Source: Stenotrophomonas rhizophila
GTDB lineage: Bacteria > Pseudomonadota > Gammaproteobacteria > Xanthomonadales > Xanthomonadaceae
NCBI RefSeq assembly: GCF_007667275.1
Contig: NZ_VDQT01000003.1
Span: 248,001 to 312,000 of the forward strand
Length of the DNA: 64,000 nt
Direction of reading: 5' to 3'
Part shown: positions 30,031 through 39,974 of the stretch, piece after piece
Layout of the letters: each line of letters opens with the position of its first letter
Numbering within the stretch: position 1 is the stretch's first letter
Program-made: the position numbers and the translations under genes
The notes under the pieces: model-generated
Seen by the model: the letters and a program-made list of their open reading frames with translations, nothing else
Told to the model about the DNA's origin: nothing
Databases searched by the model: none

Positions 30031-30115
30031 GCCCAGGTGGCGGAATTGGTAGACGCACTACCTTGAGGTGGTAGCGACTTAGGTCGTAGGGGTTCGAGTC
30101 CCCTCTTGGGCACCA
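30031..30115 (+). tRNA. tRNA-Leu (anticodon GAG)
   Basis: An 85-nt gene with encoded CCA. The acceptor GCCCAGG pairs with CTTGGGC, the anticodon arm is CTACC-TTGAGGT-GGTAG with GAG at 30065-30067, and the long variable arm (CGACTTAGGTCG) is typical of class II leucine tRNA. A TACAAT -10-like box at 29973-29978 could serve it. It lies between secG and nuoA, as in E. coli relatives. Confidence 0.97.
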
Positions 30116-30136
30116 TTTGTTTGTAAGCGGGTTCGT

Positions 30137-30155
30137 CTGGCGCGCAAAGCGCCAG
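30137..30155 (+). terminator. Hairpin between tRNA-Leu and nuoA
   Basis: CTGGCGC-GCAAA-GCGCCAG, a perfect 7-bp stem followed after 5 nt by TTTT. It may be a weak terminator or processing signal separating the tRNA from the nuo message. Confidence 0.5.
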
Positions 30156-30226
30156 TAACGTTTTCCGTCCACTCCCCCATGCCAAGACGCCTGCAGGCGT
30201 GGCGGCAGAGGCAAGAGAGAATCGCT

Positions 30227-30583
30227 GTGCTGGCCGAATATTTGCCGTCTCTGCTGTTTCTGATAGTTGCCACCGGTATCGGCGTCGCGCTGATGCTGGT
30301 CGGCCGGTTCCTCGGTCCCCGGCGTCCCGATCTGAAAAAGCTCTCGCCGTACGAATGCGGCTTCGAAGCTTTCGAGGACGCGCGCATGAAGTTCGATGTG
30401 CGCTACTACCTGATCGCCATCCAGTTCATCGTATTTGACTTGGAAATCATCTTCATCGTGCCGTGGACCCAGGTCTTCATGGAACTGGGCGCACGTTCGC
30501 TGGTCACGATGGGCCTGTTCGTGGGCATGCTTTTCCTCGGTTTCATTTACGTCTGGAAGAAGGGAGCGCTGGAATGGGAGTAA
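30227..30583 (+). CDS. nuoA: NADH-quinone oxidoreductase subunit A
   Basis: Membrane subunit of respiratory complex I, which couples NADH oxidation to proton pumping. The 118-residue product has three membrane helices and the conserved [20 protein letters not shown] loop and [15 protein letters not shown] choose GTG 30227 ([13 protein letters not shown]) because it gives the family N-terminus with AGAGAGA upstream. It is first of the 14-gene nuo operon and overlaps nuoB by 10 nt. Confidence 0.95.
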   Translation: MLAEYLPSLLFLIVATGIGVALMLVGRFLGPRRPDLKKLSPYECGFEAFEDARMKFDVRYYLIAIQFIVFDLEIIFIVPWTQVFMELGARSLVTMGLFVGMLFLGFIYVWKKGALEWE

Positions 30584-31128
30584 TTCAGACCCTCGATGGC
30601 CTGATGAACAACCCGGTCCCGGAAGGGCGGGTCGACGACATCCTGCGCCCCGAAGGCGACAACCCGCTGCTCGAAAAGGGCTACGTCACCACCAGCGTCG
30701 ATGCGCTGTTGAACTGGGCACGTACCGGCTCGATGTGGCCCATGACCTTCGGTCTGGCCTGCTGCGCGGTGGAAATGATGCATGCCGGCGCCGCGCGCCT
30801 GGACCTTGACCGCTACGGCGTGGTGTTCCGCCCGTCGCCGCGCCAGTCCGACGTGATGATCGTGGCCGGTACCCTGGTCAACAAGATGGCTCCGGCCCTG
30901 CGCAAGGTCTACGACCAGATGCCGGACCCGAAGTGGGTCATCTCCATGGGCAGCTGCGCCAACGGTGGCGGCTACTACCACTACTCCTATGCAGTGGTGC
31001 GTGGCTGCGACCGCGTGGTGCCGGTGGACGTCTACGTCCCCGGTTGTCCGCCTACCGCCGAAGCGTTGGTGTACGGGATCCTGCAGCTGCAGAAGAAGAT
31101 CTGGCGTACGCAGACCATCGCCCGCTGA
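30574..31128 (+). CDS. nuoB: NADH-quinone oxidoreductase subunit B
   Basis: Peripheral-arm subunit that carries the terminal 4Fe-4S cluster N2, the electron donor to quinone. The 184-residue product has the vicinal pair C63-C64 in [11 protein letters not shown], then C128 in SMGSCANGG and C158 in [13 protein letters not shown] 30574 lies within the 3' end of nuoA. Confidence 0.97.
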   Translation: MGVIQTLDGLMNNPVPEGRVDDILRPEGDNPLLEKGYVTTSVDALLNWARTGSMWPMTFGLACCAVEMMHAGAARLDLDRYGVVFRPSPRQSDVMIVAGTLVNKMAPALRKVYDQMPDPKWVISMGSCANGGGYYHYSYAVVRGCDRVVPVDVYVPGCPPTAEALVYGILQLQKKIWRTQTIAR

Positions 31129-31160
31129 CCTCCATCCTGACAAGAGCGCGCCAAGCCCCC

Positions 31161-31910
31161 ATGGCAGAGCAAGCATCCTTCATCGACCGACTCTCCGCAC
31201 GTTTCGCTGGTGCGCAGGTCTTCGTGGTCGAACCCCGCGGCGAAGTGACGCTGGAAGTGCCCGCTGCCGACTGGCATGCCACTGCGCTGGCGCTGCGCGA
31301 CGAATTCGGTTTCGAACAGGCCGTCGACCTGTGCGGCCTGGACTACCTCGGCTACGGCAGCGACGAGTGGGACACCGCCGATGTCTCCTCGCAGGGCTTC
31401 AGCCGTGGCGTCGAGGGCAAGGCGGTCGGCCGTTTCGCCTGGGGCGAATTCCCCACCCGCGAAACCTCCGACGGTGCCCAGCCGCAGCCGGTGCCGCTGC
31501 AGCGCTACGCCGTGGTCACCCAGCTGCGTTCCTACCAGCACAACCTCACCATGCGCATCCGCTGCTTCGCGCCGAACGAGGAACTGCCGGTGGTCGCCTC
31601 GCTGACCAGCGTGTGGCCGGGCCTGAACTGGTTCGAGCGCGAAGCGTTCGACCTGTTCGGCGTGATCTTCGAAGGTCACCCGGACCTGCGCCGCATCCTG
31701 ACCGACTACGGCTTCGTGGGGCACCCGTTCCGCAAGGACTTCCCGCTGATCGGCAACGTCGAAGTGCGCTACGACGAAGAAAAGAAGCGCGTGATCTATG
31801 AACCGGTGACCTCGGTGGAACCCCGCGTCGGCGTGCCGCGCGTGATCCGCGACGATGCCCGTTTCCAGACCGCTGCCGGCGAGACCGCGCAGTCGGAGGC
31901 AAGCAAGTGA
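31161..31910 (+). CDS. nuoC: NADH-quinone oxidoreductase subunit C
   Basis: Peripheral-arm subunit that packs against NuoD. The 249-residue product has the family signature [29 protein letters not shown] and a C-terminal Tyr/Glu-rich tail. It is separate from NuoD here, whereas E. coli has a NuoCD fusion. Its stop overlaps the nuoD GTG (GTGA). Confidence 0.96.
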   Translation: MAEQASFIDRLSARFAGAQVFVVEPRGEVTLEVPAADWHATALALRDEFGFEQAVDLCGLDYLGYGSDEWDTADVSSQGFSRGVEGKAVGRFAWGEFPTRETSDGAQPQPVPLQRYAVVTQLRSYQHNLTMRIRCFAPNEELPVVASLTSVWPGLNWFEREAFDLFGVIFEGHPDLRRILTDYGFVGHPFRKDFPLIGNVEVRYDEEKKRVIYEPVTSVEPRVGVPRVIRDDARFQTAAGETAQSEASK

Positions 31911-33214
31911 GTGAGTTCAACCAGGCCCACCAGGCATTTGCGAGCAACCCGGCCGAACTGCGCCAGGAAATCCGCAACTACACCATGAACTTCGGTCCCC
32001 AGCATCCGGCCGCGCACGGTGTGCTGCGCCTGATCCTGGAAATGGACGGCGAAACCATCATGCGTGCCGACCCGCACGTCGGGTTGCTGCACCGTGGTAC
32101 CGAGAAGCTGGCCGAATCCAAGCCGTTCAACCAGTCCATCGGTTACATGGACCGCCTGGATTACGTGTCCATGATGTGCAACGAGCACGCCTACGTGCGC
32201 GCCATCGAAACCCTGATGGGGATCGAAGCACCGGAGCGTGCCCAGTACATCCGCACCATGTTCGACGAAATCACCCGCATCCTGAACCACCTGATGTGGC
32301 TGGGTTCCAACGCGCTCGACCTGGGCGCGATGGCGGTGATGCTGTACGCCTTCCGCGAGCGCGAAGAGCTGATGGACTGCTACGAAGCGGTCAGCGGCGC
32401 GCGCATGCACGCGGCGTACTACCGTCCGGGCGGCGTCTACCGCGACCTGCCGGACCAGATGCCGAAATACAAGGAATCGCGCTGGCACAAGGGCAAGGCC
32501 CTGAAGAACCTCAACGCCTCGCGCGAAGGTTCGCTGCTGGACTTCCTGGAGAACTTCACCGCCGAGTTCCCCAAGCGCGTCGACGAATACGAAACCCTGC
32601 TCACCGACAACCGTATCTGGAAGCAGCGTACGGTCGGCATCGGCGTGGTCAGCCCGGAGCTGGCGCATGCCTGGGGCATGACCGGCGTGATGCTGCGTGG
32701 CTCGGGCATTGCCTGGGACCTGCGCAAGAAGCAGCCGTACGCGAAGTACGATGCCGTCGATTTCGACATCCCGCTGGGCAAGGAAGGCGACTGCTACGAC
32801 CGTTACCTGGTCCGCGTGGCCGAGATGCGCGAGTCCAACCGCATCATCAAGCAGTGCGTGCAGTGGCTGCGTGCCAACCCCGGCCCGGTCATGGTCAAGA
32901 ACTTCAAGGTCGCGCCGCCCAGCCGCGAGGACATGAAGGACGACATGGAAGCGCTGATCCATCACTTCAAGCTGTTCAGTGAAGGCTACTGCGTCCCGGT
33001 CGGCGAAACCTACGCCGCGGTTGAAGCGCCCAAGGGCGAGTTCGGCTGCTACCTGATGTCCGATGGCGCCAACAAGCCGTTCCGCGTGCACCTGCGCGCG
33101 CCGGGCTTCGCCCATCTGTCCTCGATCGACTCGGTCGTGCGCGGGCACATGCTCGCCGACGTGGTGGCCATGATCGGCACCTACGACCTGGTGTTCGGCG
33201 AGGTGGACCGGTAA
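31907..33214 (+). CDS. nuoD: NADH-quinone oxidoreductase subunit D
   Basis: 49-kDa-type subunit that forms the quinone site with NuoB. The 435-residue product has [22 protein letters not shown] near the N-terminus (the quinone-site His), [11 protein letters not shown], and the C-terminal DPVLGEVDR-like end ([10 protein letters not shown]). The GTG start overlaps the nuoC stop. Its TAA shares a base with a following 32-codon ORF. Confidence 0.97.
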   Translation: MSEFNQAHQAFASNPAELRQEIRNYTMNFGPQHPAAHGVLRLILEMDGETIMRADPHVGLLHRGTEKLAESKPFNQSIGYMDRLDYVSMMCNEHAYVRAIETLMGIEAPERAQYIRTMFDEITRILNHLMWLGSNALDLGAMAVMLYAFREREELMDCYEAVSGARMHAAYYRPGGVYRDLPDQMPKYKESRWHKGKALKNLNASREGSLLDFLENFTAEFPKRVDEYETLLTDNRIWKQRTVGIGVVSPELAHAWGMTGVMLRGSGIAWDLRKKQPYAKYDAVDFDIPLGKEGDCYDRYLVRVAEMRESNRIIKQCVQWLRANPGPVMVKNFKVAPPSREDMKDDMEALIHHFKLFSEGYCVPVGETYAAVEAPKGEFGCYLMSDGANKPFRVHLRAPGFAHLSSIDSVVRGHMLADVVAMIGTYDLVFGEVDR

Positions 33215-33312
33215 TGGCCACCGCCCGCACGATGCCTGACACCCGCCGGCTGCTGCCGGCGCTGCAGGTTCTGGTTTTTAACGATTTGGTATTCGCTGAG
33301 GTCGGCCGATGA
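33214..33312 (+). CDS. Possible 32-residue small protein between nuoD and nuoE
   Basis: ATG 33214 overlaps the nuoD stop (TAATG) and the TGA overlaps the nuoE start (ATGA), so a ribosome could pass from nuoD through this ORF into nuoE. AGGTGG sits about 7 nt before the ATG. The predicted peptide begins [20 protein letters not shown] and is short, basic then hydrophobic. A hairpin with stem CGCCGGC/GCCGGCG lies inside it. I know of no family; it could equally be an untranslated spacer with a chance ORF. Confidence 0.35.
   Translation: MATARTMPDTRRLLPALQVLVFNDLVFAEVGR
33244..33261 (+). repeat. Hairpin in the nuoD-nuoE gap
   Basis: CGCCGGC-TGCT-GCCGGCG, a perfect 7-bp stem. It is the only notable structure in the otherwise tightly packed operon. 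Confidence 0.6.
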
Positions 33313-33836
33313 AGGCGACGGGTAATTTCGAGGCGGCGCGCGACGTCGACCCGATGGTGGTGTTGAGCGACAAGACGCGCGCGCACATCGAGCACTGGCT
33401 TTCCAAGTTCCCGCCGGACCGGAAGCGTTCGGCGGTGCTGCAGGGCCTGCACGCGGCCCAGGAACAGAACGGTGGCTGGCTGACCGACGAACTGATCGCC
33501 GGCGTGGCCAAGTACCTCGACCTGCCGCCGGTGTGGGCCTACGAAGTGGCCAGCTTCTATTCGATGTTCGAGCTGGAGAAGGTCGGCCGCCACAACGTCG
33601 CCTTCTGCACCAACATCAGCTGCTGGTTGAACGGCGCCGAAGACCTGGTCGCGCATGCCGAAAAGAAGCTCGGCTGCAGGACGGGGCAGTCCACCGCCGA
33701 CGGCCGCATCTACCTCAAGCGTGAAGAAGAATGCCTGGCCGGTTGCGCCGGTGCGCCGATGATGGTCATCAATGGCCATTACCACGAGCGCCTGACCGTC
33801 GAGAAAGTCGACGAGCTGCTGGACGGGTTGGAGTAA
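33309..33836 (+). CDS. nuoE: NADH-quinone oxidoreductase subunit E
   Basis: 24-kDa-type subunit carrying 2Fe-2S cluster N1a in the NADH-oxidising tip. The 175-residue product has cluster ligands C100 and C105 (FCTNISCWLNG) and C142 and C146 (ECLAGCAGAP). It starts 94 nt after nuoD, the largest gap within the operon, and ends 3 nt before nuoF. Confidence 0.97.
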   Translation: MKATGNFEAARDVDPMVVLSDKTRAHIEHWLSKFPPDRKRSAVLQGLHAAQEQNGGWLTDELIAGVAKYLDLPPVWAYEVASFYSMFELEKVGRHNVAFCTNISCWLNGAEDLVAHAEKKLGCRTGQSTADGRIYLKREEECLAGCAGAPMMVINGHYHERLTVEKVDELLDGLE

Positions 33837-33839
33837 GCC

Positions 33840-35180
33840 ATGGCACATCATCACGCACCCACCGGCCCGGTCGGTCCGGCCCCGCTGCCGCACCAGGTGG
33901 TCTACACCACCCTGCACTACGACACCCCGTGGTCGTACGAGAACTACCTCAAGACCGGTGGTTACGCCGCCCTGCGCAAAATCCTCGAAGAGAAGATTTC
34001 GCCGGAGCAGGTCATCGAGATGGTCAAGCAGTCGAACCTGCGCGGCCGCGGTGGCGCAGGCTTCCCGACCGGCCTGAAGTGGTCCTTCATGCCCAAGGGC
34101 AGCATGCAGAAGTACATCCTGTGCAACTCGGACGAATCCGAGCCGGGAACCTGCAAGGACCGCGACATCCTGCGCTACAACCCGCATTCGGTGGTTGAAG
34201 GCATGGCGATCGCCTGCTACGCCACCGGAAGCACCGTGGGCTACAACTACCTGCGCGGTGAGTTCCACCACGAGCCGTTCGAGAACTTCGAGCAGGCCCT
34301 GGCCGACGCGTACGCGAACGGCTGGCTGGGCAAGGACATCCTTGGCAGCGGCGTGGACATCGACATCTACGGCGCGCTGGGCGCCGGCGCCTACATCTGC
34401 GGCGAAGAAACCGCGCTGATGGAGTCGCTGGAAGGCAAGAAGGGCCAGCCGCGCTACAAGCCGCCGTTCCCGGCCAACTTCGGCCTGTACGGCAAGCCGT
34501 CGACGATCAACAACACCGAGACCTATGCCTCGGTGCCGGCGATCATCCGCAACGGCCCGGAATGGTTCCAGGGGCTGAGCCTGACCAAGAACGGCGGCCC
34601 GAAGATCTTCTCGGTCTCCGGGTGCGTGCAGAATGGCGGCAACTTCGAAGTACCGCTGGGCACCACCTTCGACGAACTGCTGGAAATGGCCGGTGGCCTG
34701 AAGCCGGGTCGTACCCTGAAGGGCGCGGTGCCGGGCGGCGTATCGATGCCGGTGCTGAAGGCCGAGGAGCTCAAGGGCCTGCAGATGGACTACGACACCC
34801 TGCGTGCCCTGGGCACCGGCCTGGGGTCGGGTGCCATCGTGGTGCTGGACGACAGCGTGTGCTGCGTCAAGTTCGCCTGCCGCATCAGCCAGTTCTTCCA
34901 CAAGGAATCCTGTGGCCAGTGCACCCCGTGCCGCGAAGGCACCGGCTGGATGCACCGCGTGCTCGAACGCATCGTCGCCGGCAAGGCCACCATGGAAGAC
35001 CTGCACCAGTTGAAGGCGGTGGCGGGCCAGATCGAAGGCCACACCATCTGTGCGTTCGGTGAAGCGGCGGCATGGCCCATCCAGGGCTTCCTGCGCCAGT
35101 TCTGGGACGAATTCGAGTACTACATCGTCAACGGTCATTCGATGGTCGACGGCAAGAAGGTGGAGGCAGCCGCCGCATGA
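33840..35180 (+). CDS. nuoF: NADH-quinone oxidoreductase subunit F
   Basis: 51-kDa-type subunit that binds NADH and FMN and carries 4Fe-4S cluster N3. The 446-residue product has the FMN/NADH region [36 protein letters not shown], and the cluster motif [16 protein letters not shown]. The stop overlaps the nuoG ATG (ATGA). Confidence 0.97.
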   Translation: MAHHHAPTGPVGPAPLPHQVVYTTLHYDTPWSYENYLKTGGYAALRKILEEKISPEQVIEMVKQSNLRGRGGAGFPTGLKWSFMPKGSMQKYILCNSDESEPGTCKDRDILRYNPHSVVEGMAIACYATGSTVGYNYLRGEFHHEPFENFEQALADAYANGWLGKDILGSGVDIDIYGALGAGAYICGEETALMESLEGKKGQPRYKPPFPANFGLYGKPSTINNTETYASVPAIIRNGPEWFQGLSLTKNGGPKIFSVSGCVQNGGNFEVPLGTTFDELLEMAGGLKPGRTLKGAVPGGVSMPVLKAEELKGLQMDYDTLRALGTGLGSGAIVVLDDSVCCVKFACRISQFFHKESCGQCTPCREGTGWMHRVLERIVAGKATMEDLHQLKAVAGQIEGHTICAFGEAAAWPIQGFLRQFWDEFEYYIVNGHSMVDGKKVEAAAA

Positions 35181-37420
35181 GCGCGCAACCCAACAATCCT
35201 GGTGGCACCCCGGCGATCGTGCCGGAAGGGCATGTGACCGTCGAGATCGACGGCCAGTCCCTGGTCGTGCCCAAGGGCTCGATGATCATCCAGGCCGCCG
35301 ACAAGGCCGGCATCCCGATCCCGCGCTTCTGCTACCACGAGAAGCTGCCGATCGCGGCCAACTGCCGCATGTGCCTGGTCGACGTGGAAAAGTCGCCGAA
35401 GCCGGCGCCGGCCTGCGCCACCCCGGTGATGGACGGCATGAAGGTCGCCACCCGCAGTGAAAAGGCGCTCAAGTTCCAGCGTTCGGTGATGGAGTTCCTG
35501 CTCATCAACCACCCGCTGGACTGCCCGATCTGCGACCAGGGCGGCGAGTGCGAACTGCAGGACGTCTCGCTCGGCTACGGCCGTTCGGTGAGCCGCTTCA
35601 ACGAGCGCAAGCGCGTGGTGCCCGACGAGGACATCGGTCCGCTGGTCGCCACCGAAATGACCCGCTGCATCCAGTGCACCCGCTGCGTCCGCTTCACCGC
35701 CGACGTCGCCGGTACCTATGAACTGGGTGGCATGTACCGTGGTGAAAACCTGCAGATCGGCACCTACGACGGCAAGCCGCTGACCACCGAACTGTCCGGC
35801 AACGTCGTCGACGTCTGCCCGGTCGGTGCGCTGACCAACAAGGTGTTCCAGTTCCGCGCCCGTCCGTGGGAACTGACCGCACGCGAATCGCTGGGTTACC
35901 ACGACGCGATGGGCTCGAACCTGTTCCTGCATGTGCGCCGCGGCGAAGTGCTGCGTTCGGTGCCGCGCGACAACGAGCTGGTCAACGAATGCTGGCTGTC
36001 CGACCGCGACCGTTACTCGCACCAGGGCCTGTACAGCGCCGACCGCGCGGTCAAGCCGCTGCGCAAGGTCAACGGCGAATGGCAGGAAGTGAGCTGGGCT
36101 GAAGGCCTGGCCGCGGCCCGCGAGATCCTGTCGGCCAACCAGGGCGACGACCTCGGCGTGCTGGTGCACCCGTCGGCCTCGAACGAGGAGGGCGCCCTGC
36201 TGGCCCGTCTCGCGACCGGCCTGGGTACCGGCAACATCGACCACCGCATCAACAACCGCGACTTCTCCGACGCGGCAACCGCCGAAGTGTTCGGCCTGTC
36301 GCTGGCCGAGATCGAAGCCGCCGACAGCATCGTCGTGCTCGGCAGCAACATCCGCCACGAGCTGCCGCTGCTGCACGCCCGCCTGCGCAAGGCGCAGACC
36401 ACGCGCAATGCGAAGATCCACGCGATCAACCCGGTCGATTTCGATTTTGCCTTCAAGCTCAGCGGCAAGCAGATCGTGGCACCGTCGGCCTTTGTCGACG
36501 CGCTGGGCAACGCCGAGCTGCGCCAGGCGGTCACCGGCAACGCCGTGCTGATCGTCGGTGGCATCGCCGAAAACCACCCGCAGGCCGCCGCGATCCGCGC
36601 TGCCGCGCGTGATTTCGCCGCCGCCACCGGCGCCAAGCTGTGCCGCATCCCGCAGGGTGCCAACGCGGTCGGCCTGACCAACGCCGGCGTGCTGCCGGCC
36701 GGCAAGGACGTCAACGCCATGCTGGCCCAGCCGCGAAAGGCCTATGCCCTGTACGGCATCGAGCCGGGCCTGGACTTCGCCGATACCGCCGCTGCCCGCA
36801 AGGCGCTGGCCGCAGCGCAGGTAGTGGCGTTCAGCCAGTTCGCCTGCGCTTCGACCCGCGATGTGGCCGACGTGATCCTGCCGATCGGCGCGCTGCCGGA
36901 AATCGACGCCACCCTGACCAACCTCGACGGTCGCGAGCAGTCGGCCCGTGCCGGCGGCAAGCTGCCCGGCGAAGCCCGTGAAGGCTGGCGCGTGCTGCGT
37001 GCGCTGGGCGGCGAGCTGGCCCTGGCTGGTTTCGACTTCACCGACCTGGCCGGCCTGCGCGCCAGCCTGGCCCCGGTCAGCGTCACCGTGTCCTCGTCGG
37101 CGGCAACGCCGGTGGCGGGCGATGGCCTGGAAGTGGCGTCCACCGCTGCGATCTACCGCACCGACGCGGTGGTCCGTCGCGCCCAGGCGCTGCAGTCGCA
37201 TCCGCTCAACAACGCGCCGCGCATCGTGCTCAATGCCGACGACGCCGCGCGACTGCAGCTGGTCGAAGGGCAGATGGCCAAGGTCGGCACCGACGCCGGC
37301 AAGGCCACGCTGCCGGTGGTGGTCGACGCCCGCGTCGCCGCGGGATCGGTCTGGATTGAATCGGGCCACGGTGCAACCGCGCCGCTGGGTGCCGCACGCG
37401 TAACGGTGGTGGCTGCATGA
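35177..37420 (+). CDS. nuoG: NADH-quinone oxidoreductase subunit G
   Basis: 75-kDa-type subunit that relays electrons through a chain of Fe-S clusters. The 747-residue product has an N-terminal 2Fe-2S ferredoxin domain ([19 protein letters not shown]), the His/Cys cluster segment ([14 protein letters not shown]), the [13 protein letters not shown] cluster and a long molybdopterin-oxidoreductase-like domain. The stop overlaps the nuoH ATG. Confidence 0.96.
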   Translation: MSAQPNNPGGTPAIVPEGHVTVEIDGQSLVVPKGSMIIQAADKAGIPIPRFCYHEKLPIAANCRMCLVDVEKSPKPAPACATPVMDGMKVATRSEKALKFQRSVMEFLLINHPLDCPICDQGGECELQDVSLGYGRSVSRFNERKRVVPDEDIGPLVATEMTRCIQCTRCVRFTADVAGTYELGGMYRGENLQIGTYDGKPLTTELSGNVVDVCPVGALTNKVFQFRARPWELTARESLGYHDAMGSNLFLHVRRGEVLRSVPRDNELVNECWLSDRDRYSHQGLYSADRAVKPLRKVNGEWQEVSWAEGLAAAREILSANQGDDLGVLVHPSASNEEGALLARLATGLGTGNIDHRINNRDFSDAATAEVFGLSLAEIEAADSIVVLGSNIRHELPLLHARLRKAQTTRNAKIHAINPVDFDFAFKLSGKQIVAPSAFVDALGNAELRQAVTGNAVLIVGGIAENHPQAAAIRAAARDFAAATGAKLCRIPQGANAVGLTNAGVLPAGKDVNAMLAQPRKAYALYGIEPGLDFADTAAARKALAAAQVVAFSQFACASTRDVADVILPIGALPEIDATLTNLDGREQSARAGGKLPGEAREGWRVLRALGGELALAGFDFTDLAGLRASLAPVSVTVSSSAATPVAGDGLEVASTAAIYRTDAVVRRAQALQSHPLNNAPRIVLNADDAARLQLVEGQMAKVGTDAGKATLPVVVDARVAAGSVWIESGHGATAPLGAARVTVVAA

Positions 37421-38508
37421 ACGAATTGCTGTTGAACGCGGTCGACCCGCTTCACCAATGGCTGCTGGGCCTGGGTGAAATCGGCGCGCTGCTGTGGATC
37501 GTGCTGAAGATCCTGGTGATCGCCATGCCGGTGATCATCGCGGTGGCCTTCTTCGTGGTCTGGGAACGCAAGCTGATCGGCTGGATGCACGTCCGCCACG
37601 GCCCGATGTACGTGGGCATGGGCATCTTCCAGGCCTTCGCCGACGTCTTCAAGCTGCTGTTCAAGGAGATCATCCAGCCGGCGAGCTCGCACAAGGCGAT
37701 GTTCGTGCTGGCCCCGCTGATCACCCTGGCACCGGCCTTCGCGGCCTGGTCGGTGGTGCCATTCGAAGCGCAGGTGGTGCTGTCCAACGCCAACGCCGGC
37801 CTGCTGTACCTGCTGGCGATGACCTCGCTGGGCGTGTACGGCATCATCCTGGCCGGTTGGGCGTCCAACTCCAAGTACGCCTTCCTGGGTGCGATGCGCG
37901 CCTCGGCGCAGATGATCAGCTACGAAATCGCCATGGGCTTTGCCCTGGTCGGCGTGATGATCGCTGCCGGGAGCCTGAACCTGAGCAGCATCGTGATGGC
38001 GCAGGCCGGCAACTCCGGCTTCTTCGACTGGTTCCTGATCCCGCTGTTCCCGCTGTTCATCGTGTACTGGGTGTCCGGCGTGGCCGAAACCAACCGCGCG
38101 CCGTTCGACGTGGTGGAAGGCGAATCGGAAATCGTCGCCGGCCACATGGTCGAGTACTCCGGTGGTGCGTTCGCGCTGTTCTTCCTGGCCGAATACGCCA
38201 ACATGATCCTGATCAGCTTCCTGATCTCGATCTTCTTCCTCGGCGGTTGGCTGAGCCCGTTCCAGGGCTGGATCACGGCGGACATCTCGCCGTGGATCGA
38301 CTGGATCTGGAAGGGCGGTGCCCCGTGGCTGCTGCTGAAGGTGTTCTTCTTCGCCAGCGCCTACATCTGGTTCCGTGCCAGCTTCCCGCGCTTCCGTTAC
38401 GACCAGATCATGCGTCTGGGCTGGAAGGTCTTCATCCCGCTCACCATCGCGTGGATTGCTGTGACGGCGTTGATGGTGTTCTACGGCGTGATCCAGAAGG
38501 GCGTCTAA
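37417..38508 (+). CDS. nuoH: NADH-quinone oxidoreductase subunit H
   Basis: Membrane subunit that joins the two arms of complex I near the quinone site. The 363-residue product has about eight membrane helices and the signatures [19 protein letters not shown] and [19 protein letters not shown]. It overlaps nuoG by 4 nt. Confidence 0.97.
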   Translation: MNELLLNAVDPLHQWLLGLGEIGALLWIVLKILVIAMPVIIAVAFFVVWERKLIGWMHVRHGPMYVGMGIFQAFADVFKLLFKEIIQPASSHKAMFVLAPLITLAPAFAAWSVVPFEAQVVLSNANAGLLYLLAMTSLGVYGIILAGWASNSKYAFLGAMRASAQMISYEIAMGFALVGVMIAAGSLNLSSIVMAQAGNSGFFDWFLIPLFPLFIVYWVSGVAETNRAPFDVVEGESEIVAGHMVEYSGGAFALFFLAEYANMILISFLISIFFLGGWLSPFQGWITADISPWIDWIWKGGAPWLLLKVFFFASAYIWFRASFPRFRYDQIMRLGWKVFIPLTIAWIAVTALMVFYGVIQKGV

Positions 38509-38511
38509 GTG

Positions 38512-39000
38512 ATGAATCGAATTACCCATTACTTCAAAAGCCTGCTGCTGCTCGAGCTGCTCGGGGGGCTGTGGCTGACCCTGAAGTACACGTTCAAGCC
38601 GAAGTACACCCTGATGTACCCGATGGAAAAGTTCCCGCAGTCGCCGCGTTTCCGCGGCCTGCACGCGCTGCGCCGTTATCCCAACGGCGAAGAACGCTGC
38701 ATCGCCTGCAAGCTGTGCGAAGCGGTGTGCCCAGCGCTGGCGATCACCATCGATTCGGCCAAGCGTGAAGACGGCACCCGCCGTACCACCCGCTACGACA
38801 TCGACCTGTTCAAGTGCATCTTCTGCGGCTTCTGTGAGGAAAGCTGCCCGGTGGACTCGATCGTCGAGACCCACATCCTCGAGTACCACTTCGAGAACCG
38901 TGGCGAGAACATCGTTACCAAGCCGCAGCTGCTGGCCCTCGGTGATCGGCTTGAAGCCGAGATCGCCGAGCGTCGCGCCGCCGACGCCGCTTTCCGCTGA
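38512..39000 (+). CDS. nuoI: NADH-quinone oxidoreductase subunit I
   Basis: Ferredoxin-like peripheral subunit with two 4Fe-4S clusters, N6a and N6b. The 162-residue product has the two motifs [12 protein letters not shown] and [13 protein letters not shown] use ATG 38512 ([15 protein letters not shown]); a GTG one codon earlier is the only near alternative. Confidence 0.97.
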   Translation: MNRITHYFKSLLLLELLGGLWLTLKYTFKPKYTLMYPMEKFPQSPRFRGLHALRRYPNGEERCIACKLCEAVCPALAITIDSAKREDGTRRTTRYDIDLFKCIFCGFCEESCPVDSIVETHILEYHFENRGENIVTKPQLLALGDRLEAEIAERRAADAAFR

Positions 39001-39005
39001 GGTCC

Positions 39006-39665
39006 ATGATGGATTGGGTAAATATCTTCTTCTGGGTCTTCTCCATCGTGGCCGGCATCTCCGCCGCGGCGGTGATCAGCGTGCGCAATCCGGTCTACGC
39101 CGTGCTATGCCTGATCCTGACCTTCTTCTCCGTGGCCTGCATCTGGATCCTGGTCGGGGCTGAATTCCTCGGCGTGGCGCTGGTGCTGGTCTACGTCGGC
39201 GCGGTGATGGTGCTGTTCCTGTTCGTGGTGATGATGCTCGACATCGACGCCTCGAACCTGCGTGAGGGCTGGGTGCGCTACCTGCCGCTCGGCCTGGTGG
39301 TCGCGGTCACCATGCTGGTGCAGATGCTGATCCTGATCGGCGTGAAGGGCAGGGCGGTGAACCCGCTGCCGGCCGACAATGCCGCCGCGCTCGCTGCCGA
39401 CAGCTCCAACATCACCTGGCTGGCGCGCAGCCTGTTCACCGAATACCTGCTGCCGTTCGAGTTCGCCGCCGTCATCCTGACCGTGGCCGTGGTCGCCGCG
39501 GTGATGCTGACCCTGCGTCGCCGCACCGGCCTGAAGACCCAGAACCCGTCCGAGCAGACCATGGTCAAGGGCCATGACCGCCTGCGCGTGGTCAAGATGG
39601 ACGCCGAAACGCCGGTGGTCCACACCCGCACCCGTCCGTCCAGCAACGAGGAGGCCGCCCCGTGA
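39006..39665 (+). CDS. nuoJ: NADH-quinone oxidoreductase subunit J
   Basis: Membrane subunit of complex I with five predicted helices, 219 residues. The family region [20 protein letters not shown] is present. Two ATG codons in a row (39006, 39009) begin it. The stop overlaps the nuoK GTG by 4 nt. Confidence 0.96.
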   Translation: MMDWVNIFFWVFSIVAGISAAAVISVRNPVYAVLCLILTFFSVACIWILVGAEFLGVALVLVYVGAVMVLFLFVVMMLDIDASNLREGWVRYLPLGLVVAVTMLVQMLILIGVKGRAVNPLPADNAAALAADSSNITWLARSLFTEYLLPFEFAAVILTVAVVAAVMLTLRRRTGLKTQNPSEQTMVKGHDRLRVVKMDAETPVVHTRTRPSSNEEAAP

Positions 39666-39967
39666 TCACCCTTGGTCATATCCTGGCCCTTGGCGCGCTG
39701 CTGTTCTGCATCAGCCTCGCCGGCATCTTCCTCAACCGCAAGAACATCATCGTGCTGTTGATGTCGATCGAACTGATGCTGCTGTCGGTGAACATCAATT
39801 TCGTCGGGTTCTCGCGTGAGATGGGCGACACGGCCGGCCAGCTGTTCGTGTTCTTCATCCTGACCGTGGCCGCGGCCGAGGCCGCGATCGGCCTCGCGAT
39901 CCTGGTAACCCTGTTCCGTACCCGCCGCACCATCAATGTCGGCGAAGTCGATTCGCTGAAGGGCTGA
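39662..39967 (+). CDS. nuoK: NADH-quinone oxidoreductase subunit K
   Basis: Small proton-channel subunit, 101 residues with three membrane helices. The conserved membrane Glu lies in [16 protein letters not shown] and the second in [13 protein letters not shown]. It starts with GTG overlapping nuoJ. Confidence 0.97.
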   Translation: MITLGHILALGALLFCISLAGIFLNRKNIIVLLMSIELMLLSVNINFVGFSREMGDTAGQLFVFFILTVAAAEAAIGLAILVTLFRTRRTINVGEVDSLKG

Positions 39968-39974
39968 TCCGTAG

